A stretch of 64,000 nt of DNA from positions 1 through 64,000 of the forward strand of contig NZ_JABAII010000016.1 of NCBI RefSeq assembly GCF_012641405.1, in the 5' to 3' direction. Source of the stretch: Rhizobium sp. P40RR-XXII. GTDB taxonomy: Bacteria; Pseudomonadota; Alphaproteobacteria; Rhizobiales; Rhizobiaceae. Each line of letters starts with the position of its first letter. The stretch's first letter is position 1. Below the pieces are notes generated by a model. The model was given only the letters and a program-made list of their open reading frames with translations. It did no database searches and was not told where the DNA came from. Of the stretch, positions 35,752-44,696 are shown piece after piece. The position numbers and the translations under genes were made by a program.

Positions 35752-36375
35752 TCAGCCGTTCGAGAAGCTCAGATTGGGTGATTCCATCGCCTTTTCCAGC
35801 ATCGTGGCATAGGCGTCCTTCGGGACGTCGATGGCGCCGAATGTCTTCAGGTGCTCGGTGGTGAACTGCGTGTCGAGCAGGGTGAAGCCGCGTTCGCGCA
35901 GGCGCTCCACCAGGTAGACGAGGCAGATCTTGGAAGCGTCCGTGCGGCGGGAAAACATGCTTTCCCCGAAGAAGGCGGAGCCCAGCGAAACGCCGTAAAG
36001 ACCGCCGACCAGCTGATCGCCTTCCCAGGCCTCCACGGAATGGGCATGGCCGATCTGGTGCAGGGTGGAATAGAGCGAGCGGATCGTCTCGTTGATCCAG
36101 GTGCTCGGGCGGCCGCTGGTCTGTTCGGCGCACGCCGCGATAACACCCTCGAAATCCATGTCGAAGCTGATAGCGAAGGGATTTTGACGGATCTTCTTGG
36201 CGAGGCTCTTGGAGACGTGAAACGTATCCAGAGGGATGATGCCCCGCAATTCCGGCTCGACCCAGAAGATTTCCGGATCGTCAGCCGATTCCGCCATCGG
36301 GAATAGCCCGATGGAATAGGCGCGCAGCAAGATCTCCGGGGTAACACCGGGACGTTTGCCGCGCGCTCCGGGCAT
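35752..36375 (-). CDS. aat: Leucyl/phenylalanyl-tRNA-protein transferase
   Basis: A 207-residue enzyme that adds Leu or Phe from tRNA to proteins with N-terminal Arg or Lys, marking them for ClpAP. Landmarks are LLRAYSIGLFPMAESADDPE, FWVEPELRGIIPLD, TWINETIRSLYSTLHQIGHA, HSVEAWEGDQLVGGLYGVSL and FFGESMFSRRTDASK. It is the last gene of the aroQ-accB-accC-aat unit, 3 bp after accC, and its stop lies 8 bp from a RIME repeat. Confidence 0.96.
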   Translation of the reverse strand: MPGARGKRPGVTPEILLRAYSIGLFPMAESADDPEIFWVEPELRGIIPLDTFHVSKSLAKKIRQNPFAISFDMDFEGVIAACAEQTSGRPSTWINETIRSLYSTLHQIGHAHSVEAWEGDQLVGGLYGVSLGSAFFGESMFSRRTDASKICLVYLVERLRERGFTLLDTQFTTEHLKTFGAIDVPKDAYATMLEKAMESPNLSFSNG

Positions 36376-36378
36376 GGC

Positions 36379-37725
36379 TCAAGCCGAGGTCTTGGCCAGG
36401 TAGTCTTCCAGCCAATGGATATCGTAATCGCCATTGGCGATATCCTGGTTGGAAACCAGATCCTGGAACAGCGGCAGAGTGGTCTTGATGCCATCGACGA
36501 CGAATTCGTCGAGTGCGCGGCGCAGACGCATCATGCATTCGACGCGGGTCCGACCGTGCACGATCAGCTTGCCGATCAGGCTGTCGTAATAAGGCGGGAT
36601 CCGGTAGCCCTGATAAGCGCCGGAATCGATACGGACGCCAAGGCCGCCGGGCGCATGGAAATGCGTGATCGTGCCGGGCGAGGGGACGAAAGTGCGTGCG
36701 TCTTCGGCATTGATGCGGCATTCGATGGCATGGCCATGGAAATGCACTTCATCCTGCGTCACCGAGAGACCGCCGCCGGAGGCGACGCGGATCTGCTCGT
36801 GCACGAGGTCGATGCCGGTGATGGCTTCCGTCACCGGATGCTCCACCTGCAGGCGGGTGTTCATTTCGATGAAATAAAACTCGCCGTTCTCGTAGAGAAA
36901 CTCGATGGTGCCGGCGCCGCGATACTTCAGCTTCTTCATCGCGTCGGCGCAGATCTTGCCGATCTTCATGCGCTGTTCGACGTTGAGTGCCGGAGAATTG
37001 GCTTCCTCCCAGACCTTCTGGTGGCGGCGCTGCAGCGAGCAGTCACGCTCGCCGAGATGCACGGCATTGCCTTCGCCATCGCCGAATACCTGGATTTCGA
37101 TGTGGCGCGGCTTGCCGAGATACTTTTCCATATAGACGGATTCATTGCCGAAGGCGGCTGCGGCCTCCGTGCGTGCCGTCGACCAGGCCTCGATCAGGTC
37201 GTCTTCCGTGCGGGCAACCTTCATGCCGCGGCCGCCGCCGCCGGCGGTTGCCTTGATGAGAACCGGATAGCCGATCTCGCGCGCCGTCGTCAGCGCTTCC
37301 GCCTCGGTCTTCACTTCGCCATCGGAACCCGGAACGACGGGAATGCCGAGCTGCTGCGCCGTGGTCTTGGCGGTGATCTTGTCGCCCATCAGGCGGATAT
37401 GTTCCGCCGTCGGACCGATGAAGGTGATGCCATGCGCCTCGAGAATATCGGCGAACTTGGCATTTTCCGAGAGAAACCCGTAGCCTGGATGCACGGCGTC
37501 CGCGCCGGTGATCTCGCAGGCGGCGACGATCTGATGGATATTGAGATAGCTTTCTCGCGACGGCGGCGGGCCGATGCAAACGCTCTCATCCGCAAGCCGT
37601 ACATGCATCGCATCCGCATCGGCGGTGGAATGCACCGCAACGCTCGCGATGCCGAGTTCCTTGCAGGCGCGCAGCACACGCAGGGCGATCTCTCCGCGAT
37701 TGGCTATGAGAATCTTCGAAATCAT
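36379..37725 (-). CDS. accC: Acetyl-CoA carboxylase, biotin carboxylase subunit
   Basis: A 448-residue ATP-grasp enzyme that carboxylates biotin on AccB for fatty acid synthesis. MISKILIANRGEIALRVLRA, KATAGGGGRGMKVARTEDDL (glycine-rich ATP loop), ERDCSLQRRHQKVWEEANSP and EMNTRLQVEHPVTEAITGID are diagnostic. The start is taken at MISKILIA; an ATG two codons upstream is possible. It follows accB by 11 bp. Confidence 0.97.
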   Translation of the reverse strand: MISKILIANRGEIALRVLRACKELGIASVAVHSTADADAMHVRLADESVCIGPPPSRESYLNIHQIVAACEITGADAVHPGYGFLSENAKFADILEAHGITFIGPTAEHIRLMGDKITAKTTAQQLGIPVVPGSDGEVKTEAEALTTAREIGYPVLIKATAGGGGRGMKVARTEDDLIEAWSTARTEAAAAFGNESVYMEKYLGKPRHIEIQVFGDGEGNAVHLGERDCSLQRRHQKVWEEANSPALNVEQRMKIGKICADAMKKLKYRGAGTIEFLYENGEFYFIEMNTRLQVEHPVTEAITGIDLVHEQIRVASGGGLSVTQDEVHFHGHAIECRINAEDARTFVPSPGTITHFHAPGGLGVRIDSGAYQGYRIPPYYDSLIGKLIVHGRTRVECMMRLRRALDEFVVDGIKTTLPLFQDLVSNQDIANGDYDIHWLEDYLAKTSA

Positions 37726-37736
37726 GGGCATGGCGC

Positions 37737-38210
37737 TTACTCGATGACGACCAGGGCTTCGCCGTACTCGACCGGCCGTCCATCCTGAACGAGGATTTCG
37801 GTTACCGTACCGGACTTTGGCGCGGGAATCTGGTTCATCGTCTTCATGGCTTCGATGATCAGCAGGGTCTGGCCTTCCTTGATGGTCGAGCCGACCTGAA
37901 TGAAGGCAGCCGAGCCCGGCGCCGGCGCCAGGTAAGCAGTGCCGACCATCGGTGCGCTGACGACGTTATCGGGATTGCGGGTCTTGCCTGCGGGTGCTGC
38001 AGCGGCCGGGGCGGCGGCTGCAGCAGCCGGAGCGGCAAAAGCGGCCTGGCCGGCGATCGGCGCCTGAACATATTGCATCGTGCCGGCGCGCGACACGCGG
38101 ATACGCAGATCTTCCTGCTCGACTTCGATCTCGGTCAGATCCGTGTCGTTGAGAATGTTGGCGAGATCGCGAATCAGCGCCTGGTCGATACCCGATTTCT
38201 TTTCAGCCAT
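37737..38210 (-). CDS. accB: Acetyl-CoA carboxylase, biotin carboxyl carrier protein
   Basis: A 157-residue carrier. The biotinylation motif EAMKTMNQIPAPKSG holds the modified Lys about 35 residues from the C-terminus; an Ala/Pro-rich linker (QAAFAAPAAAAAAPAAAAPA) precedes the biotinyl domain, and the N-terminus (LIRDLANILNDTDLTEIEVE) is the usual helix-strand. It lies between aroQ and accC, all read leftward. Confidence 0.97.
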   Translation of the reverse strand: MAEKKSGIDQALIRDLANILNDTDLTEIEVEQEDLRIRVSRAGTMQYVQAPIAGQAAFAAPAAAAAAPAAAAPAGKTRNPDNVVSAPMVGTAYLAPAPGSAAFIQVGSTIKEGQTLLIIEAMKTMNQIPAPKSGTVTEILVQDGRPVEYGEALVVIE

Positions 38211-38234
38211 AGGATTTCTTGCCCTGTATTTTTG

Positions 38235-38672
38235 TTATTGGGTGATGGATTTAAGCGCATGAAGCGCCAGGATGTAGCCATAAGGTCCGAAACCGCAGAT
38301 CATGCCCTTTGCAGCGGGCGCGATCATCGATTTGTGCCGGAATTCTTCGCGTGCGTGGATGTTGGAGATATGCACCTCCACCACGGGAATGGAAATGGCG
38401 CGGATCGCATCGTGTAGCGCGATCGAAGTGTGACCATAGGCGCCGGGATTGATCGCGATGCCAACGGCCTTGTCGTCGGCTTCGTGCATCCAGTCGACCA
38501 GCACGCCTTCGTGATTGCTCTGGCGGAAATCGACAACGAAGCCCAGGCTTTCGCCCGCGGACTTGCAGTCGGCTTCGATATCCTTCAGCGTCTTGCCGCC
38601 ATAGATGCCCGGCTCGCGCTTGCCCAAGGCATTCAAATTGGGTCCGTTGAGGACAAAAATAGTTTGCGCCAT
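38235..38672 (-). CDS. aroQ: 3-dehydroquinate dehydratase, type II
   Basis: A 145-residue shikimate-pathway enzyme. IFVLNGPNLNALGKREPGIY carries the substrate loop with the catalytic Tyr, NPGAYGHTSIALHDAI and VVEVHISNIHAREEFRHKSM carry the catalytic His and anion site. The start MAQTIF is chosen; the frame extends nine codons further. It is the first gene of the aroQ-accB-accC-aat unit. Confidence 0.96.
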   Translation of the reverse strand: MAQTIFVLNGPNLNALGKREPGIYGGKTLKDIEADCKSAGESLGFVVDFRQSNHEGVLVDWMHEADDKAVGIAINPGAYGHTSIALHDAIRAISIPVVEVHISNIHAREEFRHKSMIAPAAKGMICGFGPYGYILALHALKSITQ

Positions 38673-38877
38673 CAGATGTTCCGTCAAAGTGCAGCGCAAC
38701 CTATAGACTCCCGAGGCCCTGTAGGAAAGCCCCGGAGCGAAGGTTGCATGTCTCTAGGTGTGGAAACGCCGCGATTTTGGCATTTTTGCGCCGCGCGGGG
38801 ACGCGGCACCGTTTCGAAGCCGTCAAAATGCGGGTGGGCTATCTGCTTTCCCGTTGTAAGACCGGCGCTTACACCGA

Positions 38878-39645
38878 TCAGCAGCTGGTTTTGCCGCAGC
38901 TGCGGACATTGGCGATCTTCTGCTTGATGGCGTCGAGGCCGATCGCGCCGGAAATCATCTCGTTGCCGATCACATAGGCGGGCGTGCCTGTGACGTTGAG
39001 ATCCGAAGCAAGCTGGTAGGTCGCCTTGATCATGTCGGTGTTCGGTGCCTTTGCCATTTCGGCACGGATGGCGGATTCGCTGACGCCGAGCGAAGTGGCG
39101 ACCTCGATGGCGGTATCTTCGGAGGCGCGGCCGTCGCTGCCCAGCAGCTTGCGGTGGAACTGCTCGTATTTTTCAGGCGCAAGCTCGCGAAAAGCGCTGG
39201 AGACGCGGGAAGCGGCAACCGAATCCTGACCGAGGATCGGGAATTCCTTCAACACGAAGCGCACGTCCTTGTCCTGCTTCAGCAGCGTGTCCATGTCGCC
39301 GAGCGCATGCCGGCAGTAGGTGCAATTATAGTCGAAGAATTCCACGACGGTGATGCTGCCCTTCGGATTGCCGATGGCCACATCGTCCTTGGAATTGAAG
39401 ATCGCGTCCTTGTTCTGGGTGATCACCTGGGACGACTGCGCAACGCGGGCGTCGTCCTGCTTCTTTTCGAGCGCTGCCTGCGCATCCAGCAGCACCTCCG
39501 GATGCTCGACGAGATATTCCTTGATGAAATCCCCGATTTCCTTCTTCTGCTGGTCATCCAGCGCGGCGGCCGGCTGGATTGTGGCGAAGGACGCTGTCAG
39601 GGCAATCGCCGAAACCGTCAGCAGGCTTTTGAGAGAAAAGGTCAT
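38878..39645 (-). CDS. DsbA family thiol-disulfide protein
   Basis: A 255-residue periplasmic protein with signal peptide (LLTVSAIALTASFATIQPAA). A helical N-terminal region (KEIGDFIKEYLVEHPEVLLD) precedes the thioredoxin fold with the active site FDYNCTYCRHAL and the cis-Pro loop GTPAYVIGNEM, typical of the Com1/ScsC-like DsbA branch. It ends in an unusual extra cysteine pair, SCGKTSC. It probably makes or isomerises disulfides in exported proteins. Confidence 0.88.
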   Translation of the reverse strand: MTFSLKSLLTVSAIALTASFATIQPAAALDDQQKKEIGDFIKEYLVEHPEVLLDAQAALEKKQDDARVAQSSQVITQNKDAIFNSKDDVAIGNPKGSITVVEFFDYNCTYCRHALGDMDTLLKQDKDVRFVLKEFPILGQDSVAASRVSSAFRELAPEKYEQFHRKLLGSDGRASEDTAIEVATSLGVSESAIRAEMAKAPNTDMIKATYQLASDLNVTGTPAYVIGNEMISGAIGLDAIKQKIANVRSCGKTSC

Positions 39646-39827
39646 TGGGTCCTCGTTTGGATCTGAGCGGAGACGTCATTCTCGGATGCGCCATAGCATC
39701 GTCGGGTTAACATCCGCAAACATGCATCGACAATTTACGGTGCGTCCTTATTTCCAGAAACAGGAATTTTCACGACAAAGCCGCAATCGCAGGATTGTGA
39801 ACGAGCCGATATTGCGGCAAATGTCGC

Positions 39828-41015
39828 ATGCCGATCCGATCCAAGAGAGAATTGACCTTGTTTTCCCTATCCAAGCGCAGCGATGTCGAACCCTTCCACG
39901 CCATGGATGTGCTGGCGGAGGCGACGCGACGCCGCCAGGCCGGGCACCCGGTCATTTCCATGGCGGTCGGGCAACCCTCGCATCCCGCGCCGCAGGCGGC
40001 ATTGGAGGCAGCGCGCGCGGCCCTTGGCCATGGCCGCATCGGCTATACGGATGCGCTGGGAACACTTGCCGTGCGGCGGGCACTTTCCGCTCACTATCAG
40101 GCACGCCATGGCTTGAGCATCGATCCCAAGCGGATTGCCGTCACCACCGGCTCGTCGGCCGGCTTCAATCTCGCCTTCCTGACCTTATTCGATGCCGGCG
40201 ACAGCCTGGCTATCGCCCGGCCAGGCTATCCGGCCTATCGCAATATCCTCGCAGCGCTCGGCCTCGATGTCATCGAAGTGCCGGTCACCGAGGAAACGCG
40301 GTTCACATTGACGCCTGAGAGCTTGGAGGCCGCACAGGCAGCCAGTGGCAAACGGCTGAAGGGCGTGCTGTTGGCGAGCCCCGCTAATCCCACCGGCACG
40401 GTGACGGGCAGGGCGGCGCTGAAGGCGCTTGCCGACTATTGCGCCGACCGTTCCATCGCCTTCATCTCTGACGAGATCTATCACGGGCTGACCTTCGTCG
40501 GCGAGGAGACGAGTGCGCTGGAGCTGACCGACGAGGCGATCGTCATCAATTCCTTCTCGAAATATTATTGCATGACCGGCTGGCGTATCGGCTGGATGGT
40601 CTTGCCGGAGCGGCTGGTGCGGCCCATCGAGCGCGTGGCTCAGAGCCTTTATATCTCCGCGCCTGAACTGTCGCAGATCGCCGCCGAGGCCGCCCTCGGC
40701 GCGGGCGCCGAACTCGATATCTATCGCGAAAGCTATGGCCGCAACCGTGATTTCCTGATGCGCCGACTGCCTGAGATCGGCTTTCGCATCGCCTCGCCGA
40801 TGGATGGTGCCTTCTACGCCTACGTCGACGTCAGCCGCTTCACCAATGACAGCATGGCCTTTGCCCGTAAGATGCTGGCGGAAATCAACGTCGCCGCCAC
40901 GCCCGGCCTCGATTTCGATCCCGTGGAAGGACATCGCGCAATGCGGTTCTCCTATGCCGGCTCGAATGCCGAAATCGAGGAAGCCACAGAACGTATGGCC
41001 GCCTGGCTGAAATAA
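39828..41015 (+). CDS. Pyridoxal-phosphate aminotransferase, class I/II
   Basis: A fold-type I aminotransferase of 395 residues from the ATG, or about 10 fewer if a TTG at 39858 behind AGAGAG is used. PLP-binding landmarks are VTTGSSAGFNLAFLTLFDAG, LASPANPTGTV, SDEIYHGLTF and NSFSKYYCMTGWRIGWMVLP, in which the SxxK Lys binds the cofactor. The final Arg is in HRAMRFSYAGS. The donor and acceptor cannot be read from sequence; related genes are annotated as aspartate-type aminotransferases. Confidence 0.88.
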   Translation: MPIRSKRELTLFSLSKRSDVEPFHAMDVLAEATRRRQAGHPVISMAVGQPSHPAPQAALEAARAALGHGRIGYTDALGTLAVRRALSAHYQARHGLSIDPKRIAVTTGSSAGFNLAFLTLFDAGDSLAIARPGYPAYRNILAALGLDVIEVPVTEETRFTLTPESLEAAQAASGKRLKGVLLASPANPTGTVTGRAALKALADYCADRSIAFISDEIYHGLTFVGEETSALELTDEAIVINSFSKYYCMTGWRIGWMVLPERLVRPIERVAQSLYISAPELSQIAAEAALGAGAELDIYRESYGRNRDFLMRRLPEIGFRIASPMDGAFYAYVDVSRFTNDSMAFARKMLAEINVAATPGLDFDPVEGHRAMRFSYAGSNAEIEEATERMAAWLK

Positions 41016-41118
41016 TTTAGGAAATCAATGAATTGCAGGAGCTTGCGGATGTACTTTCGCATATCGCGGAGCCGCGCGCATGCCTGGCTGGAGTATGTTA
41101 ATCGGCTTGCGGAAATAG

Positions 41119-41150
41119 AAAATCCGGCTGTGTCGCCACGGCCGGATTTT
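41119..41150. terminator. Bidirectional terminator
   Basis: AAAATCCGGC and GCCGGATTTT form a perfect ten-pair stem around a 12-base loop, with A and T runs in the stem ends. It lies between the convergent aminotransferase gene and rne, 27 bp past the rne stop. Confidence 0.85.
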
Positions 41151-41176
41151 CGTCGGTTCATTCTAAATCGGTCTTC

Positions 41177-44074
41177 TTAAAAGAATCCCCGGCGCTGCCA
41201 CCAGCCAGCCTTCTTCGGCTTGGTCGGCTCACCTTCGCCGTCACCGCCTTCATTGGGGCGGTTGGAGGTTACCACCGGCGCCGACGAGGAAACATTGGAT
41301 TCGCGGTTGGCGCGTGCCGGTTTGGCCGCATCCTCGATTGTTTCGGGTGCCGCAACATTGTCGAGAGCTTCGGCAATCTCGGCAGCCACTTCGGGTTCGC
41401 CCTCGGTCGCGAATGCTTCCTCGACAACAGGCGCCTCGACCGGCGATGCATCGGCAGCCTTTGCCTTCCGGCGGCCGCGGCCCTTGGCAGGCTTCACATC
41501 TTCGGTGACGATGGCGGCCGTTTCCACAGCTGCCATGGCCGGCTGGCCCTCGACAGCGGCTTCGCCTTCGGCAACGGCAATCTCCGCTACAGTTGCCTCT
41601 TCTTCGCGATCAGCGTCGTCGCCCGCATCGGCCTCGAAGGCCTCACCGGCTTCGGATTCGCTGCCTTCGTCCTGTTCGCCACCCTGGTTTTCGCGGTTGC
41701 GACGGCCGCCGCGCTTGCCGCGCCGGCGGCGCTTGCGCTTCTGCTGTGCGTCGTCTTCATCGCCGGCGGATGCGGCGCTCTCGTCGCCGGCATCGCCCTC
41801 ATCCTCGTCGCCCTCTTCACCGTCTGCGTCCTCGGCAGCATCGGCCGCGGAGATATCATCGGAAGCCGGTGCTGCCTGGCCGTCATTGCCACGGCCACGA
41901 CGGCGGCGGCGGCGCTTGCGTTTGCGGCCGCTTTCACTGCTTTCGGAGCGGGCAGGCTGCTGCTCGGTGCTCGCAGCCTTTTCTTCGAGTTCTTCTTCTT
42001 CGTCCTCATCTGCCTCGATGACGATATCGTCGTCATCATCGTCAGGGATAGCCGCGAAGTTGAACAGGCTTTCGATCTTCACCGGATTGGCGACAGGCTC
42101 GCCGCGGTCGATCGCGAAATGCTGCGTGCCGACCGCGTTGTCGGCGTCGATGACGATCGCGACACCGAAGCGGGCTTCATAGTCGATGATCGTCTGGCGC
42201 TTGTGATTGAGCAGGTAGAGCGCGATATCAGGCGTCGTGCGCACGGTGATGTCGTGCGTCGTGTTCTTGAGCAGGTATTCCTCGATGCCGCGCAGGACAT
42301 GCAGCGCGACGGAGGATTGCGAGCGCACGTGGCCGGTACCGCCGCAATGCGAGCAGATCTGCGTCGTGCTTTCCAGAACCGAGGCGCGGATGCGCTGGCG
42401 CGACATTTCCAGAAGGCCGAAATGCGAGATGCGGCCGACCTGAATGCGGGCGCGATCGTTCTTCAGGCATTCCTTCAGCTTCTTCTCGACGGCGCGGTTG
42501 TTGCGCTTTTCTTCCATGTCGATGAAGTCGATGACGATCAGGCCGGCAAGATCGCGCAGGCGGAGCTGGCGGGCCACTTCATCGGCAGCCTCAAGGTTCG
42601 TCTGAAGCGCGGTGTCCTCGATCGAATGTTCGCGGGTCGAACGGCCGGAGTTGACGTCGATCGAAACCAGCGCTTCCGTCTGATTCATGATCAGGTAGCC
42701 GCCGGATTTCAGCGTCACCTGCGGCTGCAGCATGCGGTCGAGCTGCGCCTCGATGCCCGAGCGCGAGAAGATCGGATGGATGTCGCGATAAGGTTGAACT
42801 ACCTTGGCATGGCTCGGCATCAGCATCTTCATGAAGTCTTTCGCTTCACGATAGCCTTCTTCGCCGGAGACGATGACTTCGCTGATATCCTTGTTGTAGA
42901 GGTCGCGGATGGAGCGCTTGATCAGGCTGCCTTCTTCATAGACCAGGCAGGGAGCGGTCGATGCGAGCGTCAGCGTGCGGACGTTTTCCCACAGGCGCAT
43001 CAGATATTCGAAGTCGCGCTTGACCTCGACCTTGGTGCGGTTGGCACCGGCGGTGCGCAGGATGACGCCCATGCCCTGCGGCACTTCGAGCAGCTTGGCG
43101 ATTTCCTTCAGGCGTTTGCGGTCCTGCGGATTGGTGATCTTACGGGAGATGCCGCCGCCGCGCGCCGTATTCGGCATCAGAACCGAGTAGCGGCCTGCGA
43201 GCGAGAGATAGGTGGTAAGGGCCGCGCCCTTGTTGCCGCGCTCTTCCTTGGCAACCTGCACCAGCAGGATCTGCCGGCGCTTGATGACTTCCTGGATGCG
43301 ATACTGCTTGCGCGGCCTGCGCTGGGTACGGTCGGGAACTTCTTCCATCGCATCTTCGGCGCCGACGGATTCGATCACTTCCTCTTCATGGTCGTGATCG
43401 TCATCGTCGTCGTCATCATGGCGACGCTTGGAGGAGCGGACGTCTTCGGAGATCGAATCGGTTTCGACCATGGCGGCCATTTCGCCCGACGGACCGTCCT
43501 CGTCCTCGCTCGGCGCATCGATGGCTGCCGTCGCTTCCGGGGCGGCTGCCTCTTCGGCGGCCGCCTCCGCTACCACCTTCTTGCGGCTGCGGCGCGGCTT
43601 CGCCTTCTTGGCTGGAGCTGTTTCCTCGGCGGGTGCCGCTGCCTCAGGGGAAGAGGCCTCTTCCGCGATCGCGGCCGGCACTTCGGCTTCTTCGCTTCCC
43701 TTGGGAAGGATGCCGATATCGGGCTGTTCCTGCTGCGAAAGGTCGAGCGCGGTTTCCACGTGCTCGACGTCATCGTCACGGCGATGCTCTTCGGCCTCGG
43801 CCTTCAGAAGCGCCTGACGATCGGCGAGGGGGATCTGATAGTAGTCGGGATGGATTTCGGCAAAGGCCAGGAAACCGTGCCGGTTGCCGCCGTAATCCAC
43901 GAAAGCGGCCTGGAGCGAAGGTTCGACCCTCGTCACTTTTGCGAGATAGATGTTGCCGCGGATTTGCTTCTTGTGCTGAGACTCGAAGTCAAATTCTTCT
44001 ATGCGGTTCCCGCGAACGACAACGACGCGCGTCTCTTCCTCGTGAGACGCGTCGATAAGCATTTTGTCTGCCAT
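41177..44074 (-). CDS. rne: Ribonuclease E with an insertion in the S1 region
   Basis: A 965-residue endoribonuclease, the core of the RNA degradosome. The N-terminal half matches RNase E/G: NIYLAKVTRVEPSLQAAFVD, KEERGNKGAALTTYLSLAGR, LEAADEVARQLRLRDLAGLI, VIDFIDMEEKRNNRAVE and the zinc-link ICSHCGGTG. Between residues about 92 and 255 the S1 domain is broken by an acidic, Ala/Glu-rich insertion (with an eight-residue Asp run). The C-terminal 300 residues are a disordered scaffold with Arg-rich blocks (RKRKRRRRRRGRG). The start MADKMLIDAS follows the family. Confidence 0.93.
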   Translation of the reverse strand: MADKMLIDASHEEETRVVVVRGNRIEEFDFESQHKKQIRGNIYLAKVTRVEPSLQAAFVDYGGNRHGFLAFAEIHPDYYQIPLADRQALLKAEAEEHRRDDDVEHVETALDLSQQEQPDIGILPKGSEEAEVPAAIAEEASSPEAAAPAEETAPAKKAKPRRSRKKVVAEAAAEEAAAPEATAAIDAPSEDEDGPSGEMAAMVETDSISEDVRSSKRRHDDDDDDDHDHEEEVIESVGAEDAMEEVPDRTQRRPRKQYRIQEVIKRRQILLVQVAKEERGNKGAALTTYLSLAGRYSVLMPNTARGGGISRKITNPQDRKRLKEIAKLLEVPQGMGVILRTAGANRTKVEVKRDFEYLMRLWENVRTLTLASTAPCLVYEEGSLIKRSIRDLYNKDISEVIVSGEEGYREAKDFMKMLMPSHAKVVQPYRDIHPIFSRSGIEAQLDRMLQPQVTLKSGGYLIMNQTEALVSIDVNSGRSTREHSIEDTALQTNLEAADEVARQLRLRDLAGLIVIDFIDMEEKRNNRAVEKKLKECLKNDRARIQVGRISHFGLLEMSRQRIRASVLESTTQICSHCGGTGHVRSQSSVALHVLRGIEEYLLKNTTHDITVRTTPDIALYLLNHKRQTIIDYEARFGVAIVIDADNAVGTQHFAIDRGEPVANPVKIESLFNFAAIPDDDDDDIVIEADEDEEEELEEKAASTEQQPARSESSESGRKRKRRRRRRGRGNDGQAAPASDDISAADAAEDADGEEGDEDEGDAGDESAASAGDEDDAQQKRKRRRRGKRGGRRNRENQGGEQDEGSESEAGEAFEADAGDDADREEEATVAEIAVAEGEAAVEGQPAMAAVETAAIVTEDVKPAKGRGRRKAKAADASPVEAPVVEEAFATEGEPEVAAEIAEALDNVAAPETIEDAAKPARANRESNVSSSAPVVTSNRPNEGGDGEGEPTKPKKAGWWQRRGFF

Positions 44075-44696
44075 GAAAGCTGTGCTCCTCGGCGCCGGCA
44101 ACCGGATGGGGGCCTGCCTGTCACTGGGACAAGCCGGACACGGTCCGCCGTTGCTGCACCGGATAATGAAAGTCGCAAGTGGTTCGGAGATGACAGCATC
44201 CAGACGGCAGCCGGGGCATCAGTTCCCTGGGGTCTGTTGACTTTCTTGAAAAGCTGCTGCGGTAGCATCCGTAACCAAGCGAGATCGACTATGCCTTAGA
44301 CCCAAATGGGTCCGATGAATGTGCTCTCTAAAGAGCGTTTGGTGGCTCTCCACCGATGAATTTCCCGTCTGAAACCGGAAATTCAGATATCCACTGTTCG
44401 GAGCGGAAGTACTGCAGACGGCGGATGACTGCCGCTTATGGCGCCTGGTACTCGAGGCGGCTGCCTTTGCGGCGACTCTATCCCGTCGACACTTCTACCC
44501 TAATATGCGTTGTATGTTTTATCTGTCGCAATAGCAAGGGAAAAGCCAAGTATGCCATAATATTGATGGATTCCTCGGATGATGAGGACACGGGAGCGGC
44601 TGTCAACGATTCGTCTCCCGGCGCATCACCGGATGCGGCCCTCACGTCAAACCTGGTTCCCGCTATTGGGACTTCAAAAACAACGCCGAAACCAAC
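44075..44696. other. Divergent leader region between rne and the amidase gene
   Basis: About 620 bp. It should hold the rne promoter and a long leader, as RNase E genes are often controlled through their 5' untranslated region. A small GACCC/GGGTC hairpin lies at about 44300-44312. An open frame at 44356-44721 (plus) shows no family feature and overlaps the amidase start, so I do not call it. Confidence 0.45.
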
